Shown here: positions 1 through 8,309 of the stretch, piece by piece | Position numbering within the stretch: position 1 is the first letter of the stretch | How the letters are laid out: every line of letters begins with the position of its first letter | NCBI GenBank assembly: GCA_021647405.1 | Contig: JAKIUU010000005.1 | Span: 1-64,000 of the forward strand | Direction: 5' to 3' | Source of the DNA: Flavobacteriaceae bacterium | GTDB taxonomy: Bacteria; Bacteroidota; Bacteroidia; Flavobacteriales; Flavobacteriaceae | Length of the DNA: 64,000 nt | Translations under genes and position numbers: made by a program | Notes under the pieces: generated by a model | What the model was told of the DNA's origin: nothing | What the model saw: the letters and a program-made list of their open reading frames with translations, nothing else | The model's database searches: none

Positions 1-1744
1 AACTGCCTATCAACCGGTCTTCTAAAAACACTTTTTTACCAATGGGTAGGTTTGAATAGGTGGCCTTAAAGGTTATTTGTGTACCCGCATCAGCATCCAA
101 GCCTATGGGAATAACCGTGGTGTCATACACATTATCTGGCAGTACTTGCAACATAAAGTTCACACCATTGTCTGCTACCAATTTTGTATAAAGATTAAAA
201 TTACCGCCCGAAGCATCAAAAAGACCCGCATCATAACCCGGATCTAATCCCAGACTTTTCCCTGCTATATATTTAATAGCTGTCGTTTTTGTTTTGCCTG
301 CATTGTTATCCACACTAAGTGTGATAGTGGGTCTTGTTGTTGCGGTTCTTTGAAAGGCTACACCCGATTGATTGGTGCGCATGGCTGTGGTAAAGTTTAC
401 CGTAGCGCCTGCTGAAACAGATTTTACAAAGAACCCTTGTCCTGGGGCTATATAAGTGGTTGCTGAGGCTTGGTTTATTAAATCATAGGTTGAAGTTCCT
501 GGATTCCAAAGGTAAATCGCCTGAAAGGAAGCATCCATTGCAGCGCTATTGACTGTTATAAAATTATTGGTGGCATCGGCACTGCTGTTGGCAAAAAGAG
601 AAGAGGGAAAAGGATTGCCTATTAAATTCCACGCATTAGCCGAACCAGGCTTGGTGATAGCAATACTTACTTGTGAGGTTGGTACTGTGCCTGTAAAGGC
701 TACTGTACCATCGGCAGTAGTCAATATTTCGTAACCTTTGCCTGCTGTAAAATTACCCGCTCCCGATATATTGCCTGCGCCAGTACCATCGCTTGTCCAA
801 TGGCTCCATGTGCCTGTTGCGCCTTTGGCAACCGTATTGTCATAAGGTGTGACACTATAATTTACACCGTTGGTGGCTATATTATTAGCGCCAGTTGTTG
901 CAAAGGTATTGATGCTTTGGGCGCCTATGGGCGCAGCAATGAGATGCCATTTTGTAGAACTGGTGCTTGTAAGATAACGATTATAAGTGATATTGCCTGT
1001 TGATGTGCCGCTTACTATTAATGAACCACTGGTTGTGGCATCTGAAGCTACAGTTATTGCGCCATTGTTTACCAAGTTACCACTAATTGTTAAGCCTTTG
1101 GCAGTATTTATAGTTAAAGAGCTACTTGCATCAATAGTTAAATTATTGCAAACCATATTGGTATTGGCAATAATTGGCTTGTTACTTACATTAGGGACAA
1201 CTGCATCTAAACTCGCAGTAGGTATTCCGTTATCCCAATTGCCTGCAGTATTCCAATCTGTAGTACTTGTACCAGTCCAAGTGGTTACACTTATTTTTAA
1301 TACACCCGAAATATATGTAGTGCCATCCCAAGTATTGCCCCCACCAGAACTCGGCGTAGTACTATTAATACCTCCATATGTAAAACTACCAGAATTTAAT
1401 TGAAATCTACTTGCGTAATAATAAGTTCCAGAAGATGAAATAGCAAATCCAATATTGGCGATGTATTCATCGTTATTTCCTTGATCTGTGTTGTAACTAG
1501 CCACAACCCAATTGGTCCAAGTATTAGGATTTGTATTTGTTGTGCTGTAACCAATCCAAGCATTTATACCGGCACCTTGACCAGTAGCATCTGTAATACC
1601 CGCTTCATATACCTGAGCGTAAACATTGAATGTATCACCAACATTTATACTGCCACTGTGCGGCCATTGTAGATTAACAAATGTTTGCGAAAAACTTAGG
1701 CTGCTAATAAAAAGTAAGGCTAAAAGTGTAATTTTGTTTTTCAT
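1..1744 (-). CDS. Secreted surface protein, C-terminus beyond window edge
   Basis: An open frame runs from an ATG at 1744 to the left edge with no stop, so about 581 residues are visible and the C-terminus is missing. It opens with a signal peptide (MKNKITLLALLFISSLSFSQ). Residues 21 to about 145 form a compact module rich in Trp, Tyr and Gly (for example GINAWIGYSTTNTNPNTWTN and GTYYYASRFQ) that I recall from flavobacterial secreted carbohydrate-active proteins. Next comes the WTGTSTTDWNTAGNWDNGIP signature of beta-rich surface proteins and a long Ser/Thr/Asn-rich stretch. Such proteins usually end in a T9SS sorting domain, which would lie outside the window. It lies 435 bases downstream of the secreted GH13 gene, so a role in the starch locus is likely but inferred. 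The catalytic or binding function is unknown. Confidence 0.8.
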   Translation of the reverse strand, partial: MKNKITLLALLFISSLSFSQTFVNLQWPHSGSINVGDTFNVYAQVYEAGITDATGQGAGINAWIGYSTTNTNPNTWTNWVVASYNTDQGNNDEYIANIGFAISSSGTYYYASRFQLNSGSFTYGGINSTTPSSGGGNTWDGTTYISGVLKISVTTWTGTSTTDWNTAGNWDNGIPTASLDAVVPNVSNKPIIANTNMVCNNLTIDASSSLTINTAKGLTISGNLVNNGAITVASDATTSGSLIVSGTSTGNITYNRYLTSTSSTKWHLIAAPIGAQSINTFATTGANNIATNGVNYSVTPYDNTVAKGATGTWSHWTSDGTGAGNISGAGNFTAGKGYEILTTADGTVAFTGTVPTSQVSIAITKPGSANAWNLIGNPFPSSLFANSSADATNNFITVNSAAMDASFQAIYLWNPGTSTYDLINQASATTYIAPGQGFFVKSVSAGATVNFTTAMRTNQSGVAFQRTATTRPTITLSVDNNAGKTKTTAIKYIAGKSLGLDPGYDAGLFDASGGNFNLYTKLVADNGVNFMLQVLPDNVYDTTVIPIGLDADAGTQITFKATYSNLPIGKKVFLEDRLIGS

Positions 1745-2178
1745 AGTCTATAAAATTTAATTGTTATTAAAAGACAAGTAAAGGTAAAAAAATAATTAAT
1801 AAATAACACAAAATATTGTTTTTTATTAATCTATATGATTTTTAATCAAATGATTACCTTTTAAAAGATAAAACTGTCTTTTAAAAGGTAAAATTAATAC
1901 TCTAAAGCCACGAGATTTAATACGTCATTATTAATTTAAAATATTAATATATAATCTGTTATGGTTTTTTAAATTAAAATAAATCCTATGTATTTAAAGG
2001 GTACAGGGTTACATATAAAATGAATTTCTATTTTAAAATATTCGGTAATATGGTTTAAAAACGGGAAGTCCGAAGTAAATTACTTTAGCTTAGACACCAA
2101 AATTTAAACCTTAAAATTTATAAAAACTGAAAACCTTGCTCTAAAAACACATCGTTTTAACCAACTAATGAGATACAA
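1745..2178. other. 434-base AT-rich intergenic region
   Basis: This gap separates the secreted GH13 gene from the partial surface-protein gene. I see no coding frame of credible length. It holds one long inverted repeat (1854-1891) and otherwise AT-rich sequence. No exact TAnnTTTG box was found on the minus strand, so the promoter of the surface-protein gene is unresolved. Confidence 0.6.
1854..1891. repeat. 15-bp inverted repeat, 8-base spacer
   Basis: The arms 1854-1868 and 1877-1891 are perfectly complementary (TTACCTTTTAAAAGA and TCTTTTAAAAGGTAA). Each arm contains the palindrome CTTTTAAAAG. It lies 110 bases upstream of the surface-protein start. It has no flanking T-run like a terminator and could be an operator for a dimeric or tetrameric regulator. 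Confidence 0.65.
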
Positions 2179-4908
2179 TTAATACTTCACCAATTTTTTG
2201 GCATACAGTTTAGCCTCTGAGGTTTCCACCCTAATAAAATATACAGAAGGCGCCAAAGTACTTATATCAAATGTTTTGTTTTTAGAAAAAGAGCCTTTAA
2301 ATTGTTTTACAATCCTGCCCGAAATATCGTAAACAAGAACACTTTTTGTATCCAGATTTAAATTAAATCCATCTTTAACAGGATTGGGATATATTTTCAA
2401 GATCATATTTAATGGGCTTCCTACTTTTTCTATAGCCAAAGGATTGTTTAACAGCACTGAAGAATACAGTCGGTATTCTCCTGCTTGTAAAGAAATAGGG
2501 AGCGTGGTGTTTGTTACATTTAGAGAGCTGCCCGTATAGTACTCATACCAAGTTCCTGTTTTGGTAAAGTTAGGTACAATACTTTGTGTTGTAACATTGA
2601 AATTACCGATAAGAACAACATCCATAGAAGGATGGCGCAACACGATGTTTTTATTAAGCCCCGATACATTTAAGGTAAAGTCTGTGGTATTAAAAACAGG
2701 TTGTTGTTTTTTAAAGGTGGTTAAAGTGCGCCATACGTCATAAACATTTTTACGATTGGCATCATTAAAATATTCCCAATGGATGGGTTTTCTACCTGTA
2801 CGCCCATTTTGGTTGATGCTTATATCGTAACCCAATTCGCCAAATTGCCAAATCATTTTTGGCCCTGGTATGGTAAAAAAGAAGTTGGCAGCTAATTCTT
2901 GACGTTTGAGGGCTGTAGCCAATGTTTTGACATTATAACCGCCACTGCTATTTCCAAATTGCAAGTTTTTATACATCAAACGCTCTTCATCATGACTTTC
3001 CATATAGCCAACGACGTGTGGATTGTTCCAACCACGGTTTTTATAAGAGAGCCAAGAAACATCTGAACTGCTACTCCAGCCCATAGCACTTTGGGCATAG
3101 TTGTTATTCATATTACCCCAAAGTAACATGCCATAATTGGCAAGAATTTTTTCTTCTGAATTGCTGGCCAAGTGTTCTAATATAACATAGGTATTTGTGT
3201 TGACACCCCACATAAAATTGGCGTAATCTTCTAAAATAGCAATACGACTGTTGTCTTGATTGCCCCAAGCACCTGTGTTTCCTAAAGTGTTTGTTTGGGT
3301 AAATCCTTTAGATAAATCAAATCTAAAACCATCTACTTTATACTCATTTAGCCAATATTGCAAAGTTTCTTTAACATACGTTTTTGTATAGACACTCTCG
3401 TGATTAAAATCGGAGCCCACATTAAAATCATGTTTGGGAATGGGATTTAAATAAGGATTGCTTGCACTCGGTCTGCTGTTGGTGCCATCCCACCACATTT
3501 GTGCCAGTGGACTTTGCCCCATAGTGTGATTGTAAACCACATCCATAATAACAGCCATGCCACGTTTGTGACATTCGTTGATAAAAGTTTTAAAATTGGT
3601 TGGTGTGCCATAAGCTTTATCTAAAGCACCGTGAAAAGAAGGGTTATAACCCCAACTGTCATTGCCTTCAAATTCTGATACGGGCATTAATTCAATGGCA
3701 TTAATGCCTAAATTTTGCAGGTAGTCTAAGTGGGTTAAGGCCTTGCTGTAGTCGCCAATATCGTTTGTTCCCACCACGTCAAAATCACGCAAAAGCATTT
3801 CGTAAATTATTAAGTTGTCTTTAGCAGGCGGTGTAAAAGCACTCCATGCAAAAGAGGGTTGGGTTATTTTAAAAGTAGAAACAATGCCTGTTGTTGATCC
3901 TGTTGGATAAGCTTTTAAACTTGGGAAAGTGGTTGATGGAATGTACTGATCGTTATTGGGGTCGAGTACCTTATGGCTAAAAGGATCGGCCACTGAAAGC
4001 GAATAGTCAACATAGTATTGGTAGGCGTATTCGGTATTGGGATTTAAGCCCGATACAGTTATCCAAAATTGATTGGTAACGGCATCTTTTTTCATATGAT
4101 AGGCTTCATTGAGCATCCAGTTGTTAAACTCCCCTAAAACAAAGACATCTGTTTTATTTGGGGCGGTCAATACAAAAGTAACGCTGCCATCGTTGTTTTT
4201 ATTGACACCATTTTTCATACCAGCAGGAATACTGGCCATTTGGGTAGCCGATTTTACAAAGACACTTACCTCATTGGTTACAGTTGAACTATTTAATGTG
4301 GCTGTTGCTTTTAAGGTGTGGCTCCCCGCTATAGAAAAAGTATAACTTTTACTAGCAGTTGTAGCAGAATTAGTTGTTGATTGTAATACATTGTCAACAT
4401 ATATTTTTATTGTAGAAGCTAAAGAAGCATCTGCTGTAATATTCTGTGTAGCATTTAGTGTAATAGCATCGTTATTAGCATGGCTCGTTATTAAAACATT
4501 TAAGCCAGAAGAAAATATGGGAACAAAATAATCTGGACGCGATTGTTTGGTGCCATCTGAAGAACGAAATACAAAAGACAACTCTGACACTGTACCTGAA
4601 CTTAAACCATAAAAGGAAGTTACACTAGGTGTTATAATAAATTGATAGAGGTTACCCCCAATGTTGGTAAGGGCTGGTTGCGTTGTATTATTCCCCCATG
4701 AGCCTACAACATTTTGCCACTGCGCCCCATTAATGGTGGCACCCGTATGGGCATAAACGGTTCCTGTATAGCCATCTAGCTCGGTACCTGTGGCATCAAA
4801 TGTTACTGTTATGGCGTCAGCAACTGTTGGAATAGAGGGTACTGTAGTTACTTGAGTCATACCAAAAAAAGGCAGCAAAAAAAGTAGAATTAATTGTAAT
4901 TTTTTCAT
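2179..4908 (-). CDS. Secreted GH13 alpha-amylase-family enzyme with T9SS sorting domain
   Basis: A 909-residue protein with a signal peptide (cleavage near residue 19). Two beta-sandwich regions follow: about 20-220, then an E-set domain at about 225-345 resembling the N-domains of branching and debranching enzymes. The catalytic barrel spans about 365-745: MDVVYNH at 455-461, nucleophile Asp531 in DGFRFD, acid/base Glu578 in VILEH, and Asp640 in MESHD. The C-terminus (about 835-909) is a type A T9SS sorting domain starting IYPNP and ending with a basic tail, so the enzyme is exported across the outer membrane and surface-bound or released. It probably makes the first cuts in starch or a related alpha-glucan. 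It is the fourth gene of the minus-strand sus-like block but sits behind a strong hairpin. GH13 membership is certain; amylase versus pullulanase specificity cannot be read. Confidence 0.93.
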   Translation of the reverse strand: MKKLQLILLFLLPFFGMTQVTTVPSIPTVADAITVTFDATGTELDGYTGTVYAHTGATINGAQWQNVVGSWGNNTTQPALTNIGGNLYQFIITPSVTSFYGLSSGTVSELSFVFRSSDGTKQSRPDYFVPIFSSGLNVLITSHANNDAITLNATQNITADASLASTIKIYVDNVLQSTTNSATTASKSYTFSIAGSHTLKATATLNSSTVTNEVSVFVKSATQMASIPAGMKNGVNKNNDGSVTFVLTAPNKTDVFVLGEFNNWMLNEAYHMKKDAVTNQFWITVSGLNPNTEYAYQYYVDYSLSVADPFSHKVLDPNNDQYIPSTTFPSLKAYPTGSTTGIVSTFKITQPSFAWSAFTPPAKDNLIIYEMLLRDFDVVGTNDIGDYSKALTHLDYLQNLGINAIELMPVSEFEGNDSWGYNPSFHGALDKAYGTPTNFKTFINECHKRGMAVIMDVVYNHTMGQSPLAQMWWDGTNSRPSASNPYLNPIPKHDFNVGSDFNHESVYTKTYVKETLQYWLNEYKVDGFRFDLSKGFTQTNTLGNTGAWGNQDNSRIAILEDYANFMWGVNTNTYVILEHLASNSEEKILANYGMLLWGNMNNNYAQSAMGWSSSSDVSWLSYKNRGWNNPHVVGYMESHDEERLMYKNLQFGNSSGGYNVKTLATALKRQELAANFFFTIPGPKMIWQFGELGYDISINQNGRTGRKPIHWEYFNDANRKNVYDVWRTLTTFKKQQPVFNTTDFTLNVSGLNKNIVLRHPSMDVVLIGNFNVTTQSIVPNFTKTGTWYEYYTGSSLNVTNTTLPISLQAGEYRLYSSVLLNNPLAIEKVGSPLNMILKIYPNPVKDGFNLNLDTKSVLVYDISGRIVKQFKGSFSKNKTFDISTLAPSVYFIRVETSEAKLYAKKLVKY

Positions 4909-4991
4909 GGGTTTAATATAAAAAATTTAAAGGTAACAGACCAGAAGGAAAAAAACGGACGGGTTTATTACAAAAAGTAAAAATAGGATAA

Positions 4992-5030
4992 AAAAAAGGC
5001 TGTTTATTTGTTAAATATAAACAGCCTTTT
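4992..5030. terminator. Bidirectional intrinsic terminator between susE and GH13
   Basis: A hairpin with 15-bp arms (core GGCTGTTTAT / ATAAACAGCC) and a 9-base loop is flanked by A-runs on the left and T-runs on the right, so it can act on either strand. For the minus-strand operon it lies just after the susE stop. It would lower transcription into the secreted GH13 gene, or end the susCDE message. Confidence 0.8.
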
Positions 5031-5044
5031 TAAGATTACATTAA

Positions 5045-6379
5045 TTATATTTTGTTTAATAAATAAGTACCTTGATTAAAATCAAGTACAATTCTATATT
5101 GGCCAGCAGTAACTGCAATATTAGCACCACCAGCATCTAAAGTACCATCGGCACCATCATCGCCATAATTGAAACCCCAATCCTCATTTAAACGGAATTT
5201 AATTTCGCCATCTAGAAGGGTAACCATATCGGCAACCCAAATACCTGGGTTTACTTCGGTAAATGTAAAATCTGGTGTTGCACCCCAATTGTTATAACCA
5301 GAGCCTACCACACCGTATAAATCGGCAGGAGCCATCGTGTAGGTGCTATTGTTTAAGTCTAATGTAATGGCGTAATATCCAGCAGTCACAACAATATTAT
5401 CACCACCAGCTTCTAAAGTACCATCAGCACCTGTATCGCCAAAATTGGTGCCCCAATCATTATTAAATCTGAATTTAAATTCACCATCACTTAATTTAAT
5501 ACCTATTTTAAAAGTATCTGTGGTAGCATCGTAGGAGAACTGTCCATCAGGAGTTGCACCCCAGTTGTTAAAGGCAGAGCCAACAACACCCCAAGAAAAA
5601 GGTTCAATAGTATATGTTAATGCGGTAACATTAAACGAAATTTTGTAAGCACCTGCAGTAACAACGATATTAGCACCACCAGCATCTAAAGTGCCATCAG
5701 CACCATCGTCGCCGTAATTATTACCCCAAGCATTATCTTCTCTAAACTTGATTTCACCGTCAACCAAATTAACGTAAGCAACAATAACATTTACATCGTT
5801 GGTTTTATAAAATGGTGCATCTGCAAAAGCGCCCCAATTATTATAGCCACTTCCTACAACACCCCAAGTAGTTGATAAATTAAGAACGCCGCCTGTATTT
5901 TCTGGCATTACTAGGGTTAATGTAATGCTAGGCGAAAACATTTCTATAGTACTGCTTGCATTTCCGCTACGTGCACGTAGTCTAAAATAAACGTCGCCTG
6001 TATTTGGGTCTGCTGTATCAGGGTCATTATCTAACCCAGCTTCTCTTGCGTAGTTAAGCAAGTCTCCAATGGTTATGGTTAAATCATTTCCAGTGGTAGA
6101 TCCTATAATTTCCATATCAGAAAAATCACCGATAATTGATTTTTGTAATTCGTAGGTAATGTTTGTTGGTACGCCAAAATCGGCATCAAACCATGTAAAC
6201 CTTTCTCCCAAGTTATGAGCAGTAGCAGTGGTCAATACGTATTCTGATAAAAGTGTGTTGGTAAATTCAAAATTACCAGCAGGCTTTGCTATATACGTTA
6301 AGCTGGCATTGTTGTCTGCACAAGAGAACAATCCAATTACGCTTAAAAACAGTAAAGTTAAAATTTTAATATTTTTCAT
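5045..6379 (-). CDS. SusE-like outer-membrane starch-binding lipoprotein
   Basis: A 444-residue lipoprotein with lipobox GLFSC (Cys20). An N-terminal SusE-type Ig-like domain (about 30-160) is followed by three tandem copies of a SusE/SusF-like module at about 172-262, 263-355 and 355-444. Each repeat opens with WGVVGS-x-x-NNWG and contains DGE-[IF]-KFR, then a D-G-ADGTL-x-AGG turn and a final TYT strand. In Bacteroides thetaiotaomicron SusE/SusF such modules bind starch without cleaving it, so this protein probably holds maltooligosaccharides at the cell surface. It lies directly downstream of susD in the same operon. A fourth copy of the module sits inside the neighbouring SusD protein. Confidence 0.92.
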   Translation of the reverse strand: MKNIKILTLLFLSVIGLFSCADNNASLTYIAKPAGNFEFTNTLLSEYVLTTATAHNLGERFTWFDADFGVPTNITYELQKSIIGDFSDMEIIGSTTGNDLTITIGDLLNYAREAGLDNDPDTADPNTGDVYFRLRARSGNASSTIEMFSPSITLTLVMPENTGGVLNLSTTWGVVGSGYNNWGAFADAPFYKTNDVNVIVAYVNLVDGEIKFREDNAWGNNYGDDGADGTLDAGGANIVVTAGAYKISFNVTALTYTIEPFSWGVVGSAFNNWGATPDGQFSYDATTDTFKIGIKLSDGEFKFRFNNDWGTNFGDTGADGTLEAGGDNIVVTAGYYAITLDLNNSTYTMAPADLYGVVGSGYNNWGATPDFTFTEVNPGIWVADMVTLLDGEIKFRLNEDWGFNYGDDGADGTLDAGGANIAVTAGQYRIVLDFNQGTYLLNKI

Positions 6380-6400
6380 TTTTTTATAGTTTAATTTTTA

Positions 6401-8296
6401 TTAATATCCTTGATTTTGTTTCATATTAGGGTTTGTAGTAATTATATTAAAAGGTATAGGGAATATATTTCTATATGAATCTATTGAGATACCTAATAGT
6501 TGATTGCCTTTAAATGGCCATAAATAACTTCCCGTAGTAAAATAATTATAACGAACCAAATCTGTACGGCGTTGTCCTTCCCAATACAATTCTCTAGCCC
6601 TTTCATCTAAAACAAAATCTAAAGTTAAATCGCCACTGGTAATATTTCCAGCAACACTGCCATAGGCGCGTTCGTGTAGCTCATTTATTTTAGCAGTTGC
6701 CAAACCTAAATCGCCAGCACCCCCTCTTAAGGTTGCTTCGGCATAGTTTAGATAAATCTCAGCCAAACGGATAAGGGGTAGATCTGTATCTACAAAATTA
6801 CCAGTAGCATCACTCCCTGCATTGCCATTTGAATCTACATTTTTAAACTTAGTTACGGCATACCCTTCTTTAAAAGGAGGTATTTTAGCAATTTCTAAAT
6901 TTTGGCCATCTGTATGAAACATCCCTCTTTTATCAGTTATAGGCGTAATGGTATAAGTAAGATTGGCTATATCCATAGTTATATAATAGGTACCTGCCGT
7001 AACAGTTATATTGTCTCCACCTAAAACACCATCAGTTCCAGAGCCACCGTAATTTGTTCCCCAATCATTATTAAAACGGAATTTCATATCTCCGTCGGCT
7101 AATACGGCATAAACAGCATAATTGTCGGGAGCTGTTTCATACATGACCATGTCTGGAAGCGTTCCCCAGCCATTTGGTGTGGCATCGCCAACCAAGCCCC
7201 ATTGTGAGGCTGTGCCAAGTGCGGCATTTAAAGGGTTTAAAGCGCTTTGAGTTATATGAGGTGTGAATTTATCGACTAAAACTTTGGTAGTTCTTAGACC
7301 ACCCCAGCCGCCATTAACACCAAAATCAGCAGGATTCATCGATCCGCCTATAGCCGCGTGAACTAAAAATGTTGTACCACCATAAGTTTGAGATTGGTTG
7401 CCGTCAAAATTTAAGGCAAAAATAAATTCGTTTTGAGCGCCGTTGGTATTGTTATCGGCCAAGAATAATTCATCGTAAGCTGTACCATTGCCATTGGCAT
7501 CGTTTGTATTAATGGCATAAGATGAATTCATTACCTTATCTGAAAAAGTTACACATTCTGTGTATTTAGGGGTTCCTGTCCAAACTTCGGCATTTAGATA
7601 CAATCTTGATAATAAAGCCCAAGCGGCAACACGATCTACACGGCCATATTCATTAGAACCACTGGGTAATAACAAATCTTGAATGGCTAATAATTCTGAT
7701 TCTACAAAAGCAAAAATTTCTGTTCTGTTGCTTTGTGTGGGCAAATCTGTAGAAATTTGAGTTGCTAAAGGAACATTTGCATACAAATCCATTAAATTAT
7801 AATAAGCATAGGCTCTTAAAAAACGGGCTTCGGCAATATAAGAATCAACCTCTGCACCCGATAAAGCACTTGCATTTTTAATAAATGAATTGCTAAAAGA
7901 TACCGTTTGTGCCAAACGCGAATACATGGCTTCGGTAAAGTCATTACTACTTGACCAAGTCATGCCATGTAAGTCTGGTAAACCGGGGTCACCCCAACCT
8001 ACAACAGCATTGTCTGTTGTTATTTCGTTTAAGTTAAACAGCATTCTTGAGAATTGCGAGAATCCTTCGTCAATACCAGCAATATCGGGCTGTCCTGCTG
8101 GACCCGCCTGACCTGTAAGCGCCAAACTGGCGTATAATTTTGCCAAAGCACCTTTTGCTATGGTAGCATTGGTAAATACGTCTTGTTGCGTAAAACTATC
8201 TGGATCAATTGGAAATTGATTCAAATCTTTAGTGCACGATGTTACTAAAAGGGTAACAATTGCAACAAAAAAGAATTTTTTAATTATATTTTTCAT
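6401..8296 (-). CDS. SusD-like starch-binding lipoprotein with inserted SusE-type module
   Basis: The start at 8296 is preferred over an upstream frame opening at 8329: it gives a clean lipoprotein signal (MKNIIKKFFF, lipobox LVTSC) and lies 13 bases after the susC stop. The 631-residue product has SusD/RagB features: the helical N-terminal part with EARFLRAYAYYNLM and the C-terminal part with LIRLAEIYLNYAEA and ARELYWEGQRRTDLVRY. SusD forms the lid over the SusC channel and delivers oligosaccharides. Residues about 365-453 (bases about 6938-7204) are an extra module, from WGLVGDATPNGWG through DGDMKFRFNNDWGTNYGG to ANLTYTI, clearly homologous to the three repeats of the downstream SusE. It sits between the two SusD halves and probably adds a glycan-binding site. 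Confidence 0.93.
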   Translation of the reverse strand: MKNIIKKFFFVAIVTLLVTSCTKDLNQFPIDPDSFTQQDVFTNATIAKGALAKLYASLALTGQAGPAGQPDIAGIDEGFSQFSRMLFNLNEITTDNAVVGWGDPGLPDLHGMTWSSSNDFTEAMYSRLAQTVSFSNSFIKNASALSGAEVDSYIAEARFLRAYAYYNLMDLYANVPLATQISTDLPTQSNRTEIFAFVESELLAIQDLLLPSGSNEYGRVDRVAAWALLSRLYLNAEVWTGTPKYTECVTFSDKVMNSSYAINTNDANGNGTAYDELFLADNNTNGAQNEFIFALNFDGNQSQTYGGTTFLVHAAIGGSMNPADFGVNGGWGGLRTTKVLVDKFTPHITQSALNPLNAALGTASQWGLVGDATPNGWGTLPDMVMYETAPDNYAVYAVLADGDMKFRFNNDWGTNYGGSGTDGVLGGDNITVTAGTYYITMDIANLTYTITPITDKRGMFHTDGQNLEIAKIPPFKEGYAVTKFKNVDSNGNAGSDATGNFVDTDLPLIRLAEIYLNYAEATLRGGAGDLGLATAKINELHERAYGSVAGNITSGDLTLDFVLDERARELYWEGQRRTDLVRYNYFTTGSYLWPFKGNQLLGISIDSYRNIFPIPFNIITTNPNMKQNQGY

Positions 8297-8309
8297 ATTT
8301 CTATTTTTA

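Noticed and set aside
549..1672. Plus-strand frames opposite the truncated surface protein
   Set aside because: The minus-strand frame is open over the whole interval, has a signal peptide and reads as a typical secreted protein.
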